Positions 7,015 to 15,561 of a DNA stretch of 33,785 bases are shown piece by piece; positions within the stretch are counted from its first letter, which is position 1; the number at the start of each line of letters is the position of its first letter. Origin of the DNA: Palsa-504 sp050698755. Lineage in GTDB: Bacteria; Actinomycetota; Actinomycetes; Streptosporangiales; Streptosporangiaceae. The notes under the pieces were generated by a model that was not told the DNA's origin, made no database searches, and worked only from the letters and a program-made list of their open reading frames with translations. Location: positions 1 through 33,785 of the forward strand of contig JBOHCK010000015.1 of the NCBI GenBank assembly GCA_050698755.1. Reading direction: 5' to 3'. Position numbers and translations under genes: made by a program.

Positions 7015-7920
7015 CTAGGCACTGATGGTGGTGCCGGCCCGGCCGGCCAGGATGTCTGCGGCGTCCGCCAGCGCGCCGATCGCGGCCGGCTGGCCGGACG
7101 CCGCGACGAAGCGGAGGCACGCTTCGACCTTGGGCCCCATCGACCCCGCCGGGAACGTCATGGCCGACAGCGCGCGGGTGTCGATGGCCTGGATCGGCTG
7201 CGCATCCGGCGTGCCGTAACCACGGATGATGGCCGGCACGTCGGTGAGCACGAGCAGGCGATCGGCCTTGAGCGTGATCGCCAGCTCGGCCGCCGTCAGG
7301 TCCTTGTCGACCACCGCTTCCACGCCGGTCAGCTCACCGGCGCTCGATCGGATCACCGGTACGCCACCACCTCCGCCGCACACCACGAGCACGCCGGCGT
7401 CGGCCAGGGAGCGCACCGTCTCGATCTCCACCAGTTCCAGGGGCCTGGGCGAGGCCACCACGCGCCGCCAGTGGGGACCGTCGGCGGCGATGGTCCACCC
7501 CAGGCGTGCGGCGAGGGCCTGCGCTTCGCCCTGGTCGTAGCTGGCCCCGATGAACTTGGTGGGGTGGCCGAAGGCGGGGTCGGACGGGTCGACGACCGTC
7601 TGGCTCATGATGCAGGCCGTCTGCTGGGCGACGCCCGCGTTACGGAGCTCCTGGACCATCCAGTACCCGATCATGCCCTGGGTCTGGGCCACGAGCACGT
7701 CAAGCGGATAGGGCCGGCTGAGGCTGGCGTCCGACTGGCTCTCCAGCGCGAGCATCCCCACCTGCGGCCCGTTGCCGTGGCACAGCACGAGCTGGTGATC
7801 GGCGGCCAGCGGGGCCAGGGCCGCGGCGGCTTGCCGGACGTGGCGCCGCTGGATCACGGCGTCCGGCCGCTCGCCGCGCTCCAGCAGGGCATTCCCGCCC
7901 AGGGCCACTACGACGCGCAT
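7015..7920 (-). CDS. arcC: Carbamate kinase
   Basis: Carbamate kinase transfers phosphate from carbamoyl phosphate to ADP, giving ATP, CO2 and ammonia; it is the energy-yielding last step of the arginine deiminase pathway. The 301-residue product begins MRVVVALGGNALLERGE, the family's P-loop-like opening, and contains LVLCHGNGPQVG (about 53-64), QTQGMIGY, VVCGGGGGVPVI near 200 and VDKDLTAAELA, all typical of ArcC. The open frame extends 273 bases upstream into arcB, but MRVVVALGGN is the true start by family comparison. Its start codon lies inside arcB: the two genes overlap by 13 bases, so translation is probably coupled. It is the last gene of the operon, followed by a hairpin. Confidence 0.95.
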   Translation of the reverse strand: MRVVVALGGNALLERGERPDAVIQRRHVRQAAAALAPLAADHQLVLCHGNGPQVGMLALESQSDASLSRPYPLDVLVAQTQGMIGYWMVQELRNAGVAQQTACIMSQTVVDPSDPAFGHPTKFIGASYDQGEAQALAARLGWTIAADGPHWRRVVASPRPLELVEIETVRSLADAGVLVVCGGGGGVPVIRSSAGELTGVEAVVDKDLTAAELAITLKADRLLVLTDVPAIIRGYGTPDAQPIQAIDTRALSAMTFPAGSMGPKVEACLRFVAASGQPAAIGALADAADILAGRAGTTISA

Positions 7921-8915
7921 AACTTTGAGAGCGTGGCGATCATGAGGGCCTTGATCGTGTGCATGCGGTTCTCCGCCTGGTCGAACACCACCGAGGCGGG
8001 CGACTCGAAGACCTCGTCGGTGACTTCGAGGGCGTCGAGCCCGCGCTTGGCGTAGATCTTCTGGCCGATTTCGGTGTCGCGGTTGTGCAGGGCCGGCAGG
8101 CAGTGCATGAACTTGGCTTCCGGATTGCCGGTGGCCTTCATCACGGCGGCGTTCACCTGGTATGGGAGAAGCTGGTCGATCCGGGTGTCCCACTGGTCCT
8201 CCGGCTCGCCCAGGGACAGCCAGACGTCGGTGTAGACGAAGTCCACCCCGGCCGCGCCCGCGTTGACGTCATCGGTCACCGTCAGCCTGGCCCCTGATCC
8301 GGCGGCCAGGCCCGCAGCGATGCCGCGCACCTCCGCCGACGGCTGCAGCGCCGCCGGAGCGCAGATGCGGGCGTCCATGCCGAGCGTCGCCCCGGTGACC
8401 AGCAGTGAGTTCGCCGTGTTGTTGCGGCCATCGCCCAGATAGCAGAAGGACAGCTCCGCCAGCGGCTTGCTGGAGTGGTCGGTCATGGTCAAGATGTCGG
8501 CCAGCATCTGGGTCGGATGCCAGGTGTCGGTGAGCCCGTTCCAGACCGGCACCCCGGCGAACTCGCCGAGGATGTCCATGGATGCCTGGGTGAAGCCGCG
8601 GTATTCGATGCCGTCGAACATGCGGCCGAGCACGCGGGCGGTGTCCTTCACCGACTCCTTATAGCCCAGCTGGGATTCCCCCGGGCCGAGGTAGGTGACG
8701 TGCCCGCCCTCGTCGTGGGCGCCGACCTCGAACGCGGACCGGGTCCGCGTGGAGGTCTTCTCGAAGATCAGGGCGATGTTGCGGCCCTCCAGCCGCTTCC
8801 CGGTCACGCCGCGGCGCTTGTCCGCCCGCAGCCGTCTGGCCTCCTCGACGAGGAAGAGGAACTCGTCGGCGTTGAGATCGGTTTCCTTGAGCAGACTGCG
8901 CCCGTACAGGTCCAT
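7908..8915 (-). CDS. arcB: Ornithine carbamoyltransferase, catabolic
   Basis: The 335-residue enzyme interconverts citrulline plus phosphate with ornithine plus carbamoyl phosphate. The carbamoyl-phosphate site STRTRS is at 55-60; HPTQ of the central domain lies in DTWHPTQMLADI; FMHCLPA with the catalytic Cys is near the C-terminus, followed by EVTDEVFESPASVVFDQAENRMHTIKA as two shorter conserved blocks. Sequence alone does not separate the anabolic ArgF from the catabolic ArcB, but the position between arcA and arcC strongly favours the catabolic role. ATG at 8915 has GAGGAG seven bases upstream. It starts 18 bases after the arcA stop and overlaps arcC by 13 bases. Confidence 0.94.
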   Translation of the reverse strand: MDLYGRSLLKETDLNADEFLFLVEEARRLRADKRRGVTGKRLEGRNIALIFEKTSTRTRSAFEVGAHDEGGHVTYLGPGESQLGYKESVKDTARVLGRMFDGIEYRGFTQASMDILGEFAGVPVWNGLTDTWHPTQMLADILTMTDHSSKPLAELSFCYLGDGRNNTANSLLVTGATLGMDARICAPAALQPSAEVRGIAAGLAAGSGARLTVTDDVNAGAAGVDFVYTDVWLSLGEPEDQWDTRIDQLLPYQVNAAVMKATGNPEAKFMHCLPALHNRDTEIGQKIYAKRGLDALEVTDEVFESPASVVFDQAENRMHTIKALMIATLSKLCAS

Positions 8916-8933
8916 CAGATACTCCTCGGCTGG

Positions 8934-10154
8934 CTAGGCGGGATCGCGCTCTATCGGGCAGGTCATGCAGCGGGGGCCGCCGCGGCCGCGGCCGAGCTCG
9001 CTGCCGGGCACGTCGATCACCTCGATGCCGTGCTTGCGCAGCATGGTGTTGGTGGTGACGTTGCGGTCATAGCCGAGTATCACGCCGGGGGCGACGGCCA
9101 GGTAATTGTTTCCGTCGTCCCACTGCTCGCGTTCGGCGGCCCGGATGTCCTCGTCGGTGATCAGCACGGTGACCGCGTCGATGCCGAGCGCCTCGGCGAG
9201 GGCGTCCCACAGGCTGTGGTTGTGCGTGACCTTCAGGCCGGTGCGGGAGTCGTCGAGGGTGATGGTCCACGACCGCCAATGGCGGTCGATATACGGGTAG
9301 AGCACAAACGTCGTTCGGTCAATCATGGTCATCACCGTGTCGAGGTGCATCATCGCGTGCGACTTGGGCAGCTCGATGGCGATCACGGTGTGGGCCTGGC
9401 CGCTGGCGAACAGGGCGCGGGAGAGGATTTCCGCCGCCATCGGCGTGGTCCGCTCCCCCATGCCGATCAGGACCGTGCCGTGCCCCAGGACGTGCACGTC
9501 GCCGCCCTCCACGCTGGCCGGCAGGTGATCGGCGTCGTCATTGCCGTAGTAGGCGATGAAGTCGGCGCCGGCGAACAGGGGATGGTAGTCGTACACGGCG
9601 CGGACGTGCAGGTGTTCCCGCTGCCGGGCGGGCTTGGCCATCGGGTTCATTGAGACCCCGCCGTAGACCCAGGCGGAGTTGTCGCGGGTGAACAGGTGGT
9701 TGGGCAGCGGAGGAAGCAGAAAGTCGTCGGCCGCCAGCATGTCCCACTTCAGGCTCTTGGCCCGTAGCGGCCGCAGGTCGGCCTTGAGCACCCCGCCGAT
9801 CAGGTACTCGGCCAGCCGCGGGCCGTCAAGGTCCTCGAATAGCTCGCGGAGCGGGCCGACCAGCGTCGGGCCCAGGACCTCGGGGGTACACAGCCGGTCG
9901 AGCACGAAAGCCCGGCCGTCGGGCAGCTCCAGCGTCTCGGCCAGTAGCTGCGAGAAGTAGTGCACCTGCACGCCGTGGTCGCGGAGGATCTCGGCGAACA
10001 CGTCGTGTTCTTCCTTGGCCTTCGCCGCCCACAGCACGTCGTCGAACAGCAGGTCACCGATGTTCTGCGGGGTGAGGCGGGACAGCTCCAGGCCCGGCCG
10101 GTGGATGATGGCCTGCCGGAGCTGGCCCACCTCTGACTGCACGTTGAAGGTCAT
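8934..10154 (-). CDS. arcA: Arginine deiminase
   Basis: This 406-residue enzyme converts arginine to citrulline and ammonia, the first step of the pathway. Family motifs in order: MTFNVQSEVGQLRQAIIHRPG at the start region, LFTRDNSAW, SVEGGDVHVLG, MMHLDTVMTMID with the catalytic His, and the C-terminal GGPRCMTCP with the expected catalytic Cys396. The frame stays open for 372 codons upstream, but that stretch is only the shadow of the transporter gene; the ATG at 10154 matches the family and overlaps the transporter's stop as ATGA, indicating translational coupling. Length is normal for ADI (about 410). Confidence 0.96.
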   Translation of the reverse strand: MTFNVQSEVGQLRQAIIHRPGLELSRLTPQNIGDLLFDDVLWAAKAKEEHDVFAEILRDHGVQVHYFSQLLAETLELPDGRAFVLDRLCTPEVLGPTLVGPLRELFEDLDGPRLAEYLIGGVLKADLRPLRAKSLKWDMLAADDFLLPPLPNHLFTRDNSAWVYGGVSMNPMAKPARQREHLHVRAVYDYHPLFAGADFIAYYGNDDADHLPASVEGGDVHVLGHGTVLIGMGERTTPMAAEILSRALFASGQAHTVIAIELPKSHAMMHLDTVMTMIDRTTFVLYPYIDRHWRSWTITLDDSRTGLKVTHNHSLWDALAEALGIDAVTVLITDEDIRAAEREQWDDGNNYLAVAPGVILGYDRNVTTNTMLRKHGIEVIDVPGSELGRGRGGPRCMTCPIERDPA

Positions 10155-11608
10155 GACTGTCCTTCCGGGTTCTCGCCGCTGGGTACCGCGGCCGCTAGGT
10201 CGGTTGGCGCCGGGATCTGCCCGAGGTGTTCGCGGCGGGCCCGGATGAAGGCGTAGAGGACGATCCCGACCAGCACGACGACCATGGCCTGGTACACCGC
10301 CGAGTAGCCTGCGGCGAACGCGACCCACAGCGAGAACAGCGCCGCCGCCAGGCTGATCGACAGATCCCGGGCCAGTAGCCAGCCGTTTACTGGCCGGCGG
10401 CGGGCCACCAGGTAGGTGAGCTGGGCGCAGGCCGAGAACAGGTACGGGATGGCCACGGTGACCACGGTCAGGTCGACCAGGTAGGTGAACACCGTCAGCC
10501 CGGAACTGGTGGTGTAGCGCCACAGCATCAGCAGCGACGGCAGCGCCGCCGCGACCACGATGCCGAACCAGGCGTTGCCCCTGCGGTCGGTCCAGGCAAA
10601 CTGCTGCGGGAACAGGCCGTCGTTGGCCGGTGCCCGTGACACCTCGGCGGTGACCAAGGTCCAGCCGATAAGGGCTCCGAACCCGGAGGTGGCGGCCAGC
10701 GCAGCGACCAGCTTCCCGGCCCAGGCGCTGTGCGGGAAGATCGTCTGGAAGGCGTTGACGAACGGCGCGCCGTTGTTCAACAGCGCGTGATGGGCGACCA
10801 GGCCCATGACCGCGGCCGATACCGCCAAGTACACGATCGCGGCGGCGCCGGTGCCCAGCAGCGAGGCGCGGCCGACGTTGCGGCGCGGGTCCTTCACCCG
10901 CTTGGCGGTGATGGCCGCCGTTTCCACGCCGATGAACGAGAACAGCGCCACCCCGGCGGCGATCCCGATCGCCGAGTACAGGCTGCCGCCCGAGGCGTTG
11001 AACGCGCCGAAGTTGGCCTTGGTGACGAAGAACCAGCCCACCACCGCGACGAACAGCAGCGGCAGGTACTTCAGCACCACCGTGAGGTTCTGGATCCAGG
11101 CTGTCTGCCTGATCCCGGCCAGGTTGATCGCCGCCGGGATCCACAACCCGACCAGGGCGATCCCCCAGTTCTCCAGGCCCGACGGGTTGATGCCGAACAG
11201 GGCGTCGACGTAGAACACCCAGGACGAGACGATGGCCGCGTTGCCTGCCCACGCCTGGATCCAGTAGCACCAGCCGGTCAGGTATCCGGCGAAGTCACCG
11301 AACTCGTGCCTGGCGTAGGCGTAGAGCCCGCCGTCGGAGTTCGGGACCCGCCTGGTCAGCTGGCCGAACAGCACCGCCAGCACCAGCGCGCCCACGGCGA
11401 TCACCGCGAGCACGGCCAGCGAGACGGTGCCGGCCCCCGCGAGCACGGCCGGCATCGTAAACACCCCGGCCCCGATGACAGTGCCGATGACCAGACCGGT
11501 CGCCGACGTCAGGCCCAGCGCACCGGTCTTCTGCTGGTCCGTGGCTGGCGCCGGCTCAGGTTCCCCACGCAGCCCGCTCGGCGGTTGGGCGCTGACAGCA
11601 CTGGACAT
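10151..11608 (-). CDS. APC-superfamily amino acid antiporter, ArcD-like
   Basis: The 485-residue membrane protein has about twelve hydrophobic segments. The first carries ATGLVIGTVIGAGVFTMPAV, the substrate-binding GxG-type helix break of APC transporters, and the sixth FSFIGVETAAITAKRVKDPRRN, typical of the basic amino acid/polyamine antiporter group. As first gene of the arc operon it most likely exchanges arginine for ornithine across the cytoplasmic membrane, the ArcD role; this is inference from family and position. The start at 11608 has GAGGAGGAA five bases upstream; the open frame extends 71 codons further but into repeat-rich noncoding DNA. Its stop overlaps the arcA start by four bases. 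Confidence 0.9.
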   Translation of the reverse strand: MSSAVSAQPPSGLRGEPEPAPATDQQKTGALGLTSATGLVIGTVIGAGVFTMPAVLAGAGTVSLAVLAVIAVGALVLAVLFGQLTRRVPNSDGGLYAYARHEFGDFAGYLTGWCYWIQAWAGNAAIVSSWVFYVDALFGINPSGLENWGIALVGLWIPAAINLAGIRQTAWIQNLTVVLKYLPLLFVAVVGWFFVTKANFGAFNASGGSLYSAIGIAAGVALFSFIGVETAAITAKRVKDPRRNVGRASLLGTGAAAIVYLAVSAAVMGLVAHHALLNNGAPFVNAFQTIFPHSAWAGKLVAALAATSGFGALIGWTLVTAEVSRAPANDGLFPQQFAWTDRRGNAWFGIVVAAALPSLLMLWRYTTSSGLTVFTYLVDLTVVTVAIPYLFSACAQLTYLVARRRPVNGWLLARDLSISLAAALFSLWVAFAAGYSAVYQAMVVVLVGIVLYAFIRARREHLGQIPAPTDLAAAVPSGENPEGQS

Positions 11609-11748
11609 GGGTTCCTCCTCCCGGGGCGGCCGACCGGCTCGTCCGGCCGTGCGCCAAGGTGGGTGCTGGCTTCCACCCTCGCGTTCCAGGGGCCCGTTCG
11701 CGCCCGGGGGAGACACTGGTCGTGACCCCGGGCGCTGCGGAGGGCAGA

Positions 11749-11786
11749 CCCCGGGGGCCAGTGGGCCCCGGGGGCCAGTGGGCCCC
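11749..11786. repeat. 17-bp tandem repeat, 2.2 copies
   Basis: The unit CCCCGGGGGCCAGTGGG occurs at 11749-11765 and again without a gap at 11766-11782, with the first four bases of a third copy after it. It lies in the 294-base gap between the divergent arc operon and the alpha/beta-hydrolase gene, about 140 bases upstream of the transporter start. Each unit contains the palindrome CCCCGGGG. It may bind a regulator or simply be slippage-prone GC DNA; no promoter boxes could be assigned confidently in this gap. Confidence 0.6.
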
Positions 11787-11902
11787 GGCCGCGCTAACCG
11801 ACAGGGGCTTTGACTAGCCACCTGGGGGACTCGATCGGACCCCCGTGGGCGCGACGATGTCAGGGAAGCGGTCGCTGAGCGCGGACCGTGAGGAGCGAGA
11901 TC

Positions 11903-12760
11903 ATGGTCACCTGGCTAAACGCGTCCTTCGAGATGCGGTTCCGGCTCATCGGCGGCCTCACCGTCCGGTTTGCCGCCAGCGAGGACCACGGTGATCATGC
12001 CCTCCTGCTCAGCCCGTGGCCCGAGAGCCTGCTGGCCTTCGAACCGGTCTGGTGGCACCTCGCGAAGCGCACTCACCTGGTGGCAGTGGACCTGCCGGGG
12101 TTCGGGCACTCCCAGCGTCGCGACTCGCTGCTGTCCCCGGGGGCGATGGGTGAATTCATCATCGCCGCCGCCGACGCGTTCGGGCTCGAGCACCCGCACA
12201 TCGTCGCCCCTGGCATCGGCACCGCGGCCGCGCTGTTCGCCGCCGCGCGGCATCAGGGCCGTCTGCGGAGCCTGGTGGTCGGCAGCGGCGCCGCCGCCGT
12301 CCCGCTTCAGGTCGGCGGGATGGTCAAGGAGATCATCGAAGCCCCCGACCTGGAGGGGTTCCGCCGCGCTGATCCGCGGCAGCTCGTAAACGCCGCGCTG
12401 AGCGGGATCAGCCGGTACACCCTTCCCGACTCCGTCCGGGACGACTACCTGGCCTCCTACCAGGGAAACCGGTTCGCCGAGTCGCTTCGCTACCTGCGTT
12501 CCTACCCGGACGAGCTTCCGGTACTGGCCGGACTGCTCCCGCAGATAGACATCCCGGTACAGGTCATCGCCGGCGCCGACGATACGGCGGTACCGCCTGT
12601 CAACGCCAGGTTCCTGCACGAGCGGCTGCCGCGCAGCAAGCTCGACGTTCTCGACGCAGGCCACTTCACCTGGGAAGACGCCTCAACCGAATACGCGGCC
12701 CTGGTCACCAGATGGTGGCGCGGCGCGGCCAACGGATCAAGGAATGAGCACCATGTCTGA
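11903..12760 (+). CDS. Alpha/beta-hydrolase fold protein with altered nucleophile site
   Basis: The 285-residue protein has the alpha/beta-hydrolase layout: LLLSPWPESLLAFEP (oxyanion-hole region), VAVDLPGFGHSQR (about 61-73), the nucleophile elbow, GADDTAVPP (acid turn) and DAGHFTWED (catalytic His). It resembles the haloalkane dehalogenase/epoxide hydrolase group, whose elbow has Asp. Here the elbow reads VAPGIGTAAAL, putting Gly104 where Asp or Ser is expected, so normal catalysis seems impossible. AGGAG lies seven bases before the ATG at 11903; the in-frame GTG at 11888 overlaps that site and is less likely. Its 3' end overlaps the start of the LAL regulator gene, so both are made from one message; a ligand-binding partner for the regulator is one possible role (inference). 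Confidence 0.8.
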   Translation: MVTWLNASFEMRFRLIGGLTVRFAASEDHGDHALLLSPWPESLLAFEPVWWHLAKRTHLVAVDLPGFGHSQRRDSLLSPGAMGEFIIAAADAFGLEHPHIVAPGIGTAAALFAAARHQGRLRSLVVGSGAAAVPLQVGGMVKEIIEAPDLEGFRRADPRQLVNAALSGISRYTLPDSVRDDYLASYQGNRFAESLRYLRSYPDELPVLAGLLPQIDIPVQVIAGADDTAVPPVNARFLHERLPRSKLDVLDAGHFTWEDASTEYAALVTRWWRGAANGSRNEHHV

Positions 12761-15560
12761 CGCTAGCCACGACACTGCGATAAACGTGCTCACGACCGCG
12801 ACGCCCGGTCAGGCATCCGGATGCCGGCTGCATGGCCGCCGCGGCGAGCGCGAGCTGCTTGACCGGCTGGTCGCCGATGTGCGGGCGGGCCAGAGCCGGG
12901 TCCTGGTCCTGCGGGGTGAGCCGGGAACCGGCAAGACCGCGCTGCTGGATTACCTGGCGCAGCTCGCGGCCGGGTGCCGCGTCGCGCGGGTGACCGGCGT
13001 TGAGCCGGAAATGGAGATGGCGTTCGCCGGGCTCCACCAGCTCTGCGCGCCATTCCTGGACCGGCTCGAGCAACTCCCTGATCCGCAGCGCGGCGCGCTG
13101 CGTACGGCCTTCAGCATGCAGGGCGGGCTTGTCCCTGACCGCTTCGCGGTCGGCATGGCGACCCTGAGCCTGCTGTCGGACCTGGCCAGGGAACGACCGC
13201 TGGTCTGCGTGGTGGACGACGCGCAGTGGCTAGACCACGCCTCGGCGCAGGCACTGGCGTTCGTCGCCCGTCATCTGGCGGCCGCGCCCGCCGCGGTGAT
13301 CCTCGCGGTACGCCAGCCTGCCGACGGACAGGGCCTAGCCGGGCTGCCGGAGTTTCAGCTCCGCGGGCTGGCCGACGCCGACGCGCGGAAGGTGCTTGAC
13401 TCGGCCGTGATCGGCCGACTGGACGAGCGGGTACGCGACCGGATCATTGCCGAGGCACGAGGCAACCCCCAGGCGCTGCTCGCCCTAATGCGCGAGCTGA
13501 CGCCCGGGGAGCTGGCCGGCGGGTTCGGCCTGCCCAGCGTCGTGCCGGTGCCAAGCCGGATCGAGGAGGACTACCGGCGGCGGTTCGCGCTGCTTCCGGC
13601 TGCGACGCAATTGCTCCTGGTGACCGCCGCCGCCGAACCGGCCGGGGATCCGGTGCTGGTCTGGCGGGCGGCCCAGCACCTCGGAGTCCAGGCCGAGGCC
13701 GCCGAGCCTGCGGCCGCGGCCGGGCTGATCGAGTTCAGCGGGCAGGTGCGGTTCCGTCATCCGAAGGCCCGGGCCGCGGTCTACCGGGCGGCCCCGCTGC
13801 GGCAGCGCCAGAGCGTCCACCGTGCCCTCGCCGAGACCGCCGGTTCCGATGTCAGCCCTGATCAGCGGGCATGGCATCTGGCGCACGCCACACCGCACCC
13901 GGACGAGGACGTCGCGGCGGAACTCATGCGTTCGGCCGACCTGGCGCGCGCCCGCGGCGGCCTGGCCGCCGCCGCAGCGTTCAGCGAACGCGCCGCCGAG
14001 CTTACGCCCGAGTCGGCTTGCCGGGCTCGCCGTGCGCTGGATGCAGCGGAGGCCAAGCGGGCGGCCGGGGCGCCGGACGCGGCCTGGCGGCTGCTGGCCA
14101 TAGCGCTGGGCGGCCCGCTGGATGAGCTCGGGCGGGCGCGGGCAGAGCTGCTGCGCGCCCAGATGGCGGCCCGACACGACGGGCGGCTGCTCCTGCTCGA
14201 GATGGCCAAACGACTAGAACTACTTGATGCCGGGCTGGCCCGAGAGGCCTACCGCGAGGCGTTCGCTGCCGCGCTGACCACGGGACGCCTGGGCCCGGCC
14301 GGCGGGATGACGCAAGTCGCCGAGGCCATCCGGGCGGCGTCCGGTTCGCGTCCACCGCGTACCACCGACCTGCTGCTGGACGGGCTGGCCGCGCTGGTCA
14401 CCGACGGACACGACGTGGGTACGCCGATGCTCCAGCGAGCCGTGCGCGCCTTCCGTGACGAGGCGGTACCAGCCGAGGAGGCGCTGCGCTGGCTGCCGTT
14501 CGCCTGCCGGATGTCCCTGGCGGCGTGGGACGACGAGAGCTGGCATGCTCTCTCGGCCCGGCTGATCGAGCTGGCTCGGCAGGCGGGTGCGCTGACTGCG
14601 CTCCCCGACGCGCTGCAAGACGGGACGGCGCTCCGGCTCGCCACCGGCGAGACCGCGACGGCGATCGCGATGGCGCGCGAGGCAGAGCACGTCGCAGAGG
14701 CGACGGGTAACCCGCCGATACCCTATGGGGCTCTGCTGGTCGCCGCTTGGCGAGGACAGGAAGCCGAGGCCTCCCGGCTGATCGCCGCCCACACGGCAGA
14801 GTCGGCGGCGGAAGGGGACGGGCAGCGGCTGACCGCTACGGCCTGGGCCACCGCGGTGCTCAACAACGGCCTGAGCCGCTACGGCGAGGCGCTCACCGCG
14901 GCCGAACAGGCCAGCGAAGACCCGGCCGACCTGGGGCTGGCCACCTGGGCCCTGGCCGAGCTGATCGAGGCGGCGGCCCGGACCGGCGCCCACGATCGCG
15001 CGTCCGGTGCCCTCCGGCGGCTTTCGGAGGCCACCAGCGCCGCCGCCACCGACTGGGCGCTCGGGATCCAGGCCCGGTCAAGGGCCCTGCTCAGCGGCGA
15101 CGAGCACGCCGAGGGCTTGTACCTCGAGGCGATCGAGCGGCTCGGCCGGACCCGGATCCGCGCGGAGCTGGCCCGCGCGCACCTCCTCTACGGAGAGTGG
15201 CTGCGCCGCCAGGGGCGCCGCTGTGACGCGCGCGAGCAACTGCGCGCCGCTCACCAGATGCTGGACGCGATGGGGATAGCGGGATTCGCCGAACGGGCCC
15301 GTAAGGAGCTGGCGGCCACCGGGGAAACCGCCCGCAAGCGCACGGTCGAGACGGTGACCGAGCTCACCGCGCAAGAGGCGCAGATCGCCAGGCTGGCCCG
15401 CAACGGGCGCAGTAACACAGAGATCAGTACCCAGCTGTTCATCAGCCCGCGCACGGTCGAATGGCACCTGGGCAAGACCTTCACCAAGCTCGGCATCGGC
15501 TCCCGGAGGGAACTCCGCGCTGCGCTGCCCGACCTCGACCTGATCCCCGTGCCGGCTTAG
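12753..15560 (+). CDS. LAL-type LuxR-family transcriptional regulator
   Basis: This protein of about 935 residues has an N-terminal AAA/NACHT-like ATPase with Walker A GEPGTGKT (about 55-62) and Walker B LVCVVDDAQWLD, a long alpha-helical TPR-like middle, and a C-terminal LuxR helix-turn-helix (LTAQEAQIARLARNGRSNTE with ISPRTVEWHLGKTFTKLGI). LAL (MalT-like) regulators bind an inducer, hydrolyse ATP and activate transcription of nearby genes. The ATG at 12753 lies nine bases after AAGGA; ATG at 12744 is also in frame but abuts that site. It overlaps the hydrolase gene by eight bases. It is a paralogue of the convergent gene that follows: the two share order, motifs and length (about 935 residues each), and their stop codons are one base apart. 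Confidence 0.92.
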   Translation: MSDASHDTAINVLTTATPGQASGCRLHGRRGERELLDRLVADVRAGQSRVLVLRGEPGTGKTALLDYLAQLAAGCRVARVTGVEPEMEMAFAGLHQLCAPFLDRLEQLPDPQRGALRTAFSMQGGLVPDRFAVGMATLSLLSDLARERPLVCVVDDAQWLDHASAQALAFVARHLAAAPAAVILAVRQPADGQGLAGLPEFQLRGLADADARKVLDSAVIGRLDERVRDRIIAEARGNPQALLALMRELTPGELAGGFGLPSVVPVPSRIEEDYRRRFALLPAATQLLLVTAAAEPAGDPVLVWRAAQHLGVQAEAAEPAAAAGLIEFSGQVRFRHPKARAAVYRAAPLRQRQSVHRALAETAGSDVSPDQRAWHLAHATPHPDEDVAAELMRSADLARARGGLAAAAAFSERAAELTPESACRARRALDAAEAKRAAGAPDAAWRLLAIALGGPLDELGRARAELLRAQMAARHDGRLLLLEMAKRLELLDAGLAREAYREAFAAALTTGRLGPAGGMTQVAEAIRAASGSRPPRTTDLLLDGLAALVTDGHDVGTPMLQRAVRAFRDEAVPAEEALRWLPFACRMSLAAWDDESWHALSARLIELARQAGALTALPDALQDGTALRLATGETATAIAMAREAEHVAEATGNPPIPYGALLVAAWRGQEAEASRLIAAHTAESAAEGDGQRLTATAWATAVLNNGLSRYGEALTAAEQASEDPADLGLATWALAELIEAAARTGAHDRASGALRRLSEATSAAATDWALGIQARSRALLSGDEHAEGLYLEAIERLGRTRIRAELARAHLLYGEWLRRQGRRCDAREQLRAAHQMLDAMGIAGFAERARKELAATGETARKRTVETVTELTAQEAQIARLARNGRSNTEISTQLFISPRTVEWHLGKTFTKLGIGSRRELRAALPDLDLIPVPA

Positions 15561-15561
15561 C

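Noticed and set aside
6952..8055. 367-codon plus-strand frame opposite arcC
   Set aside because: Low-complexity shadow of arcC; no family motif.
10155..11270. 372-codon extension upstream of arginine deiminase
   Set aside because: Same-strand shadow of the transporter gene in another frame; the ATG at 10154 gives the normal ADI length and overlaps the transporter stop.
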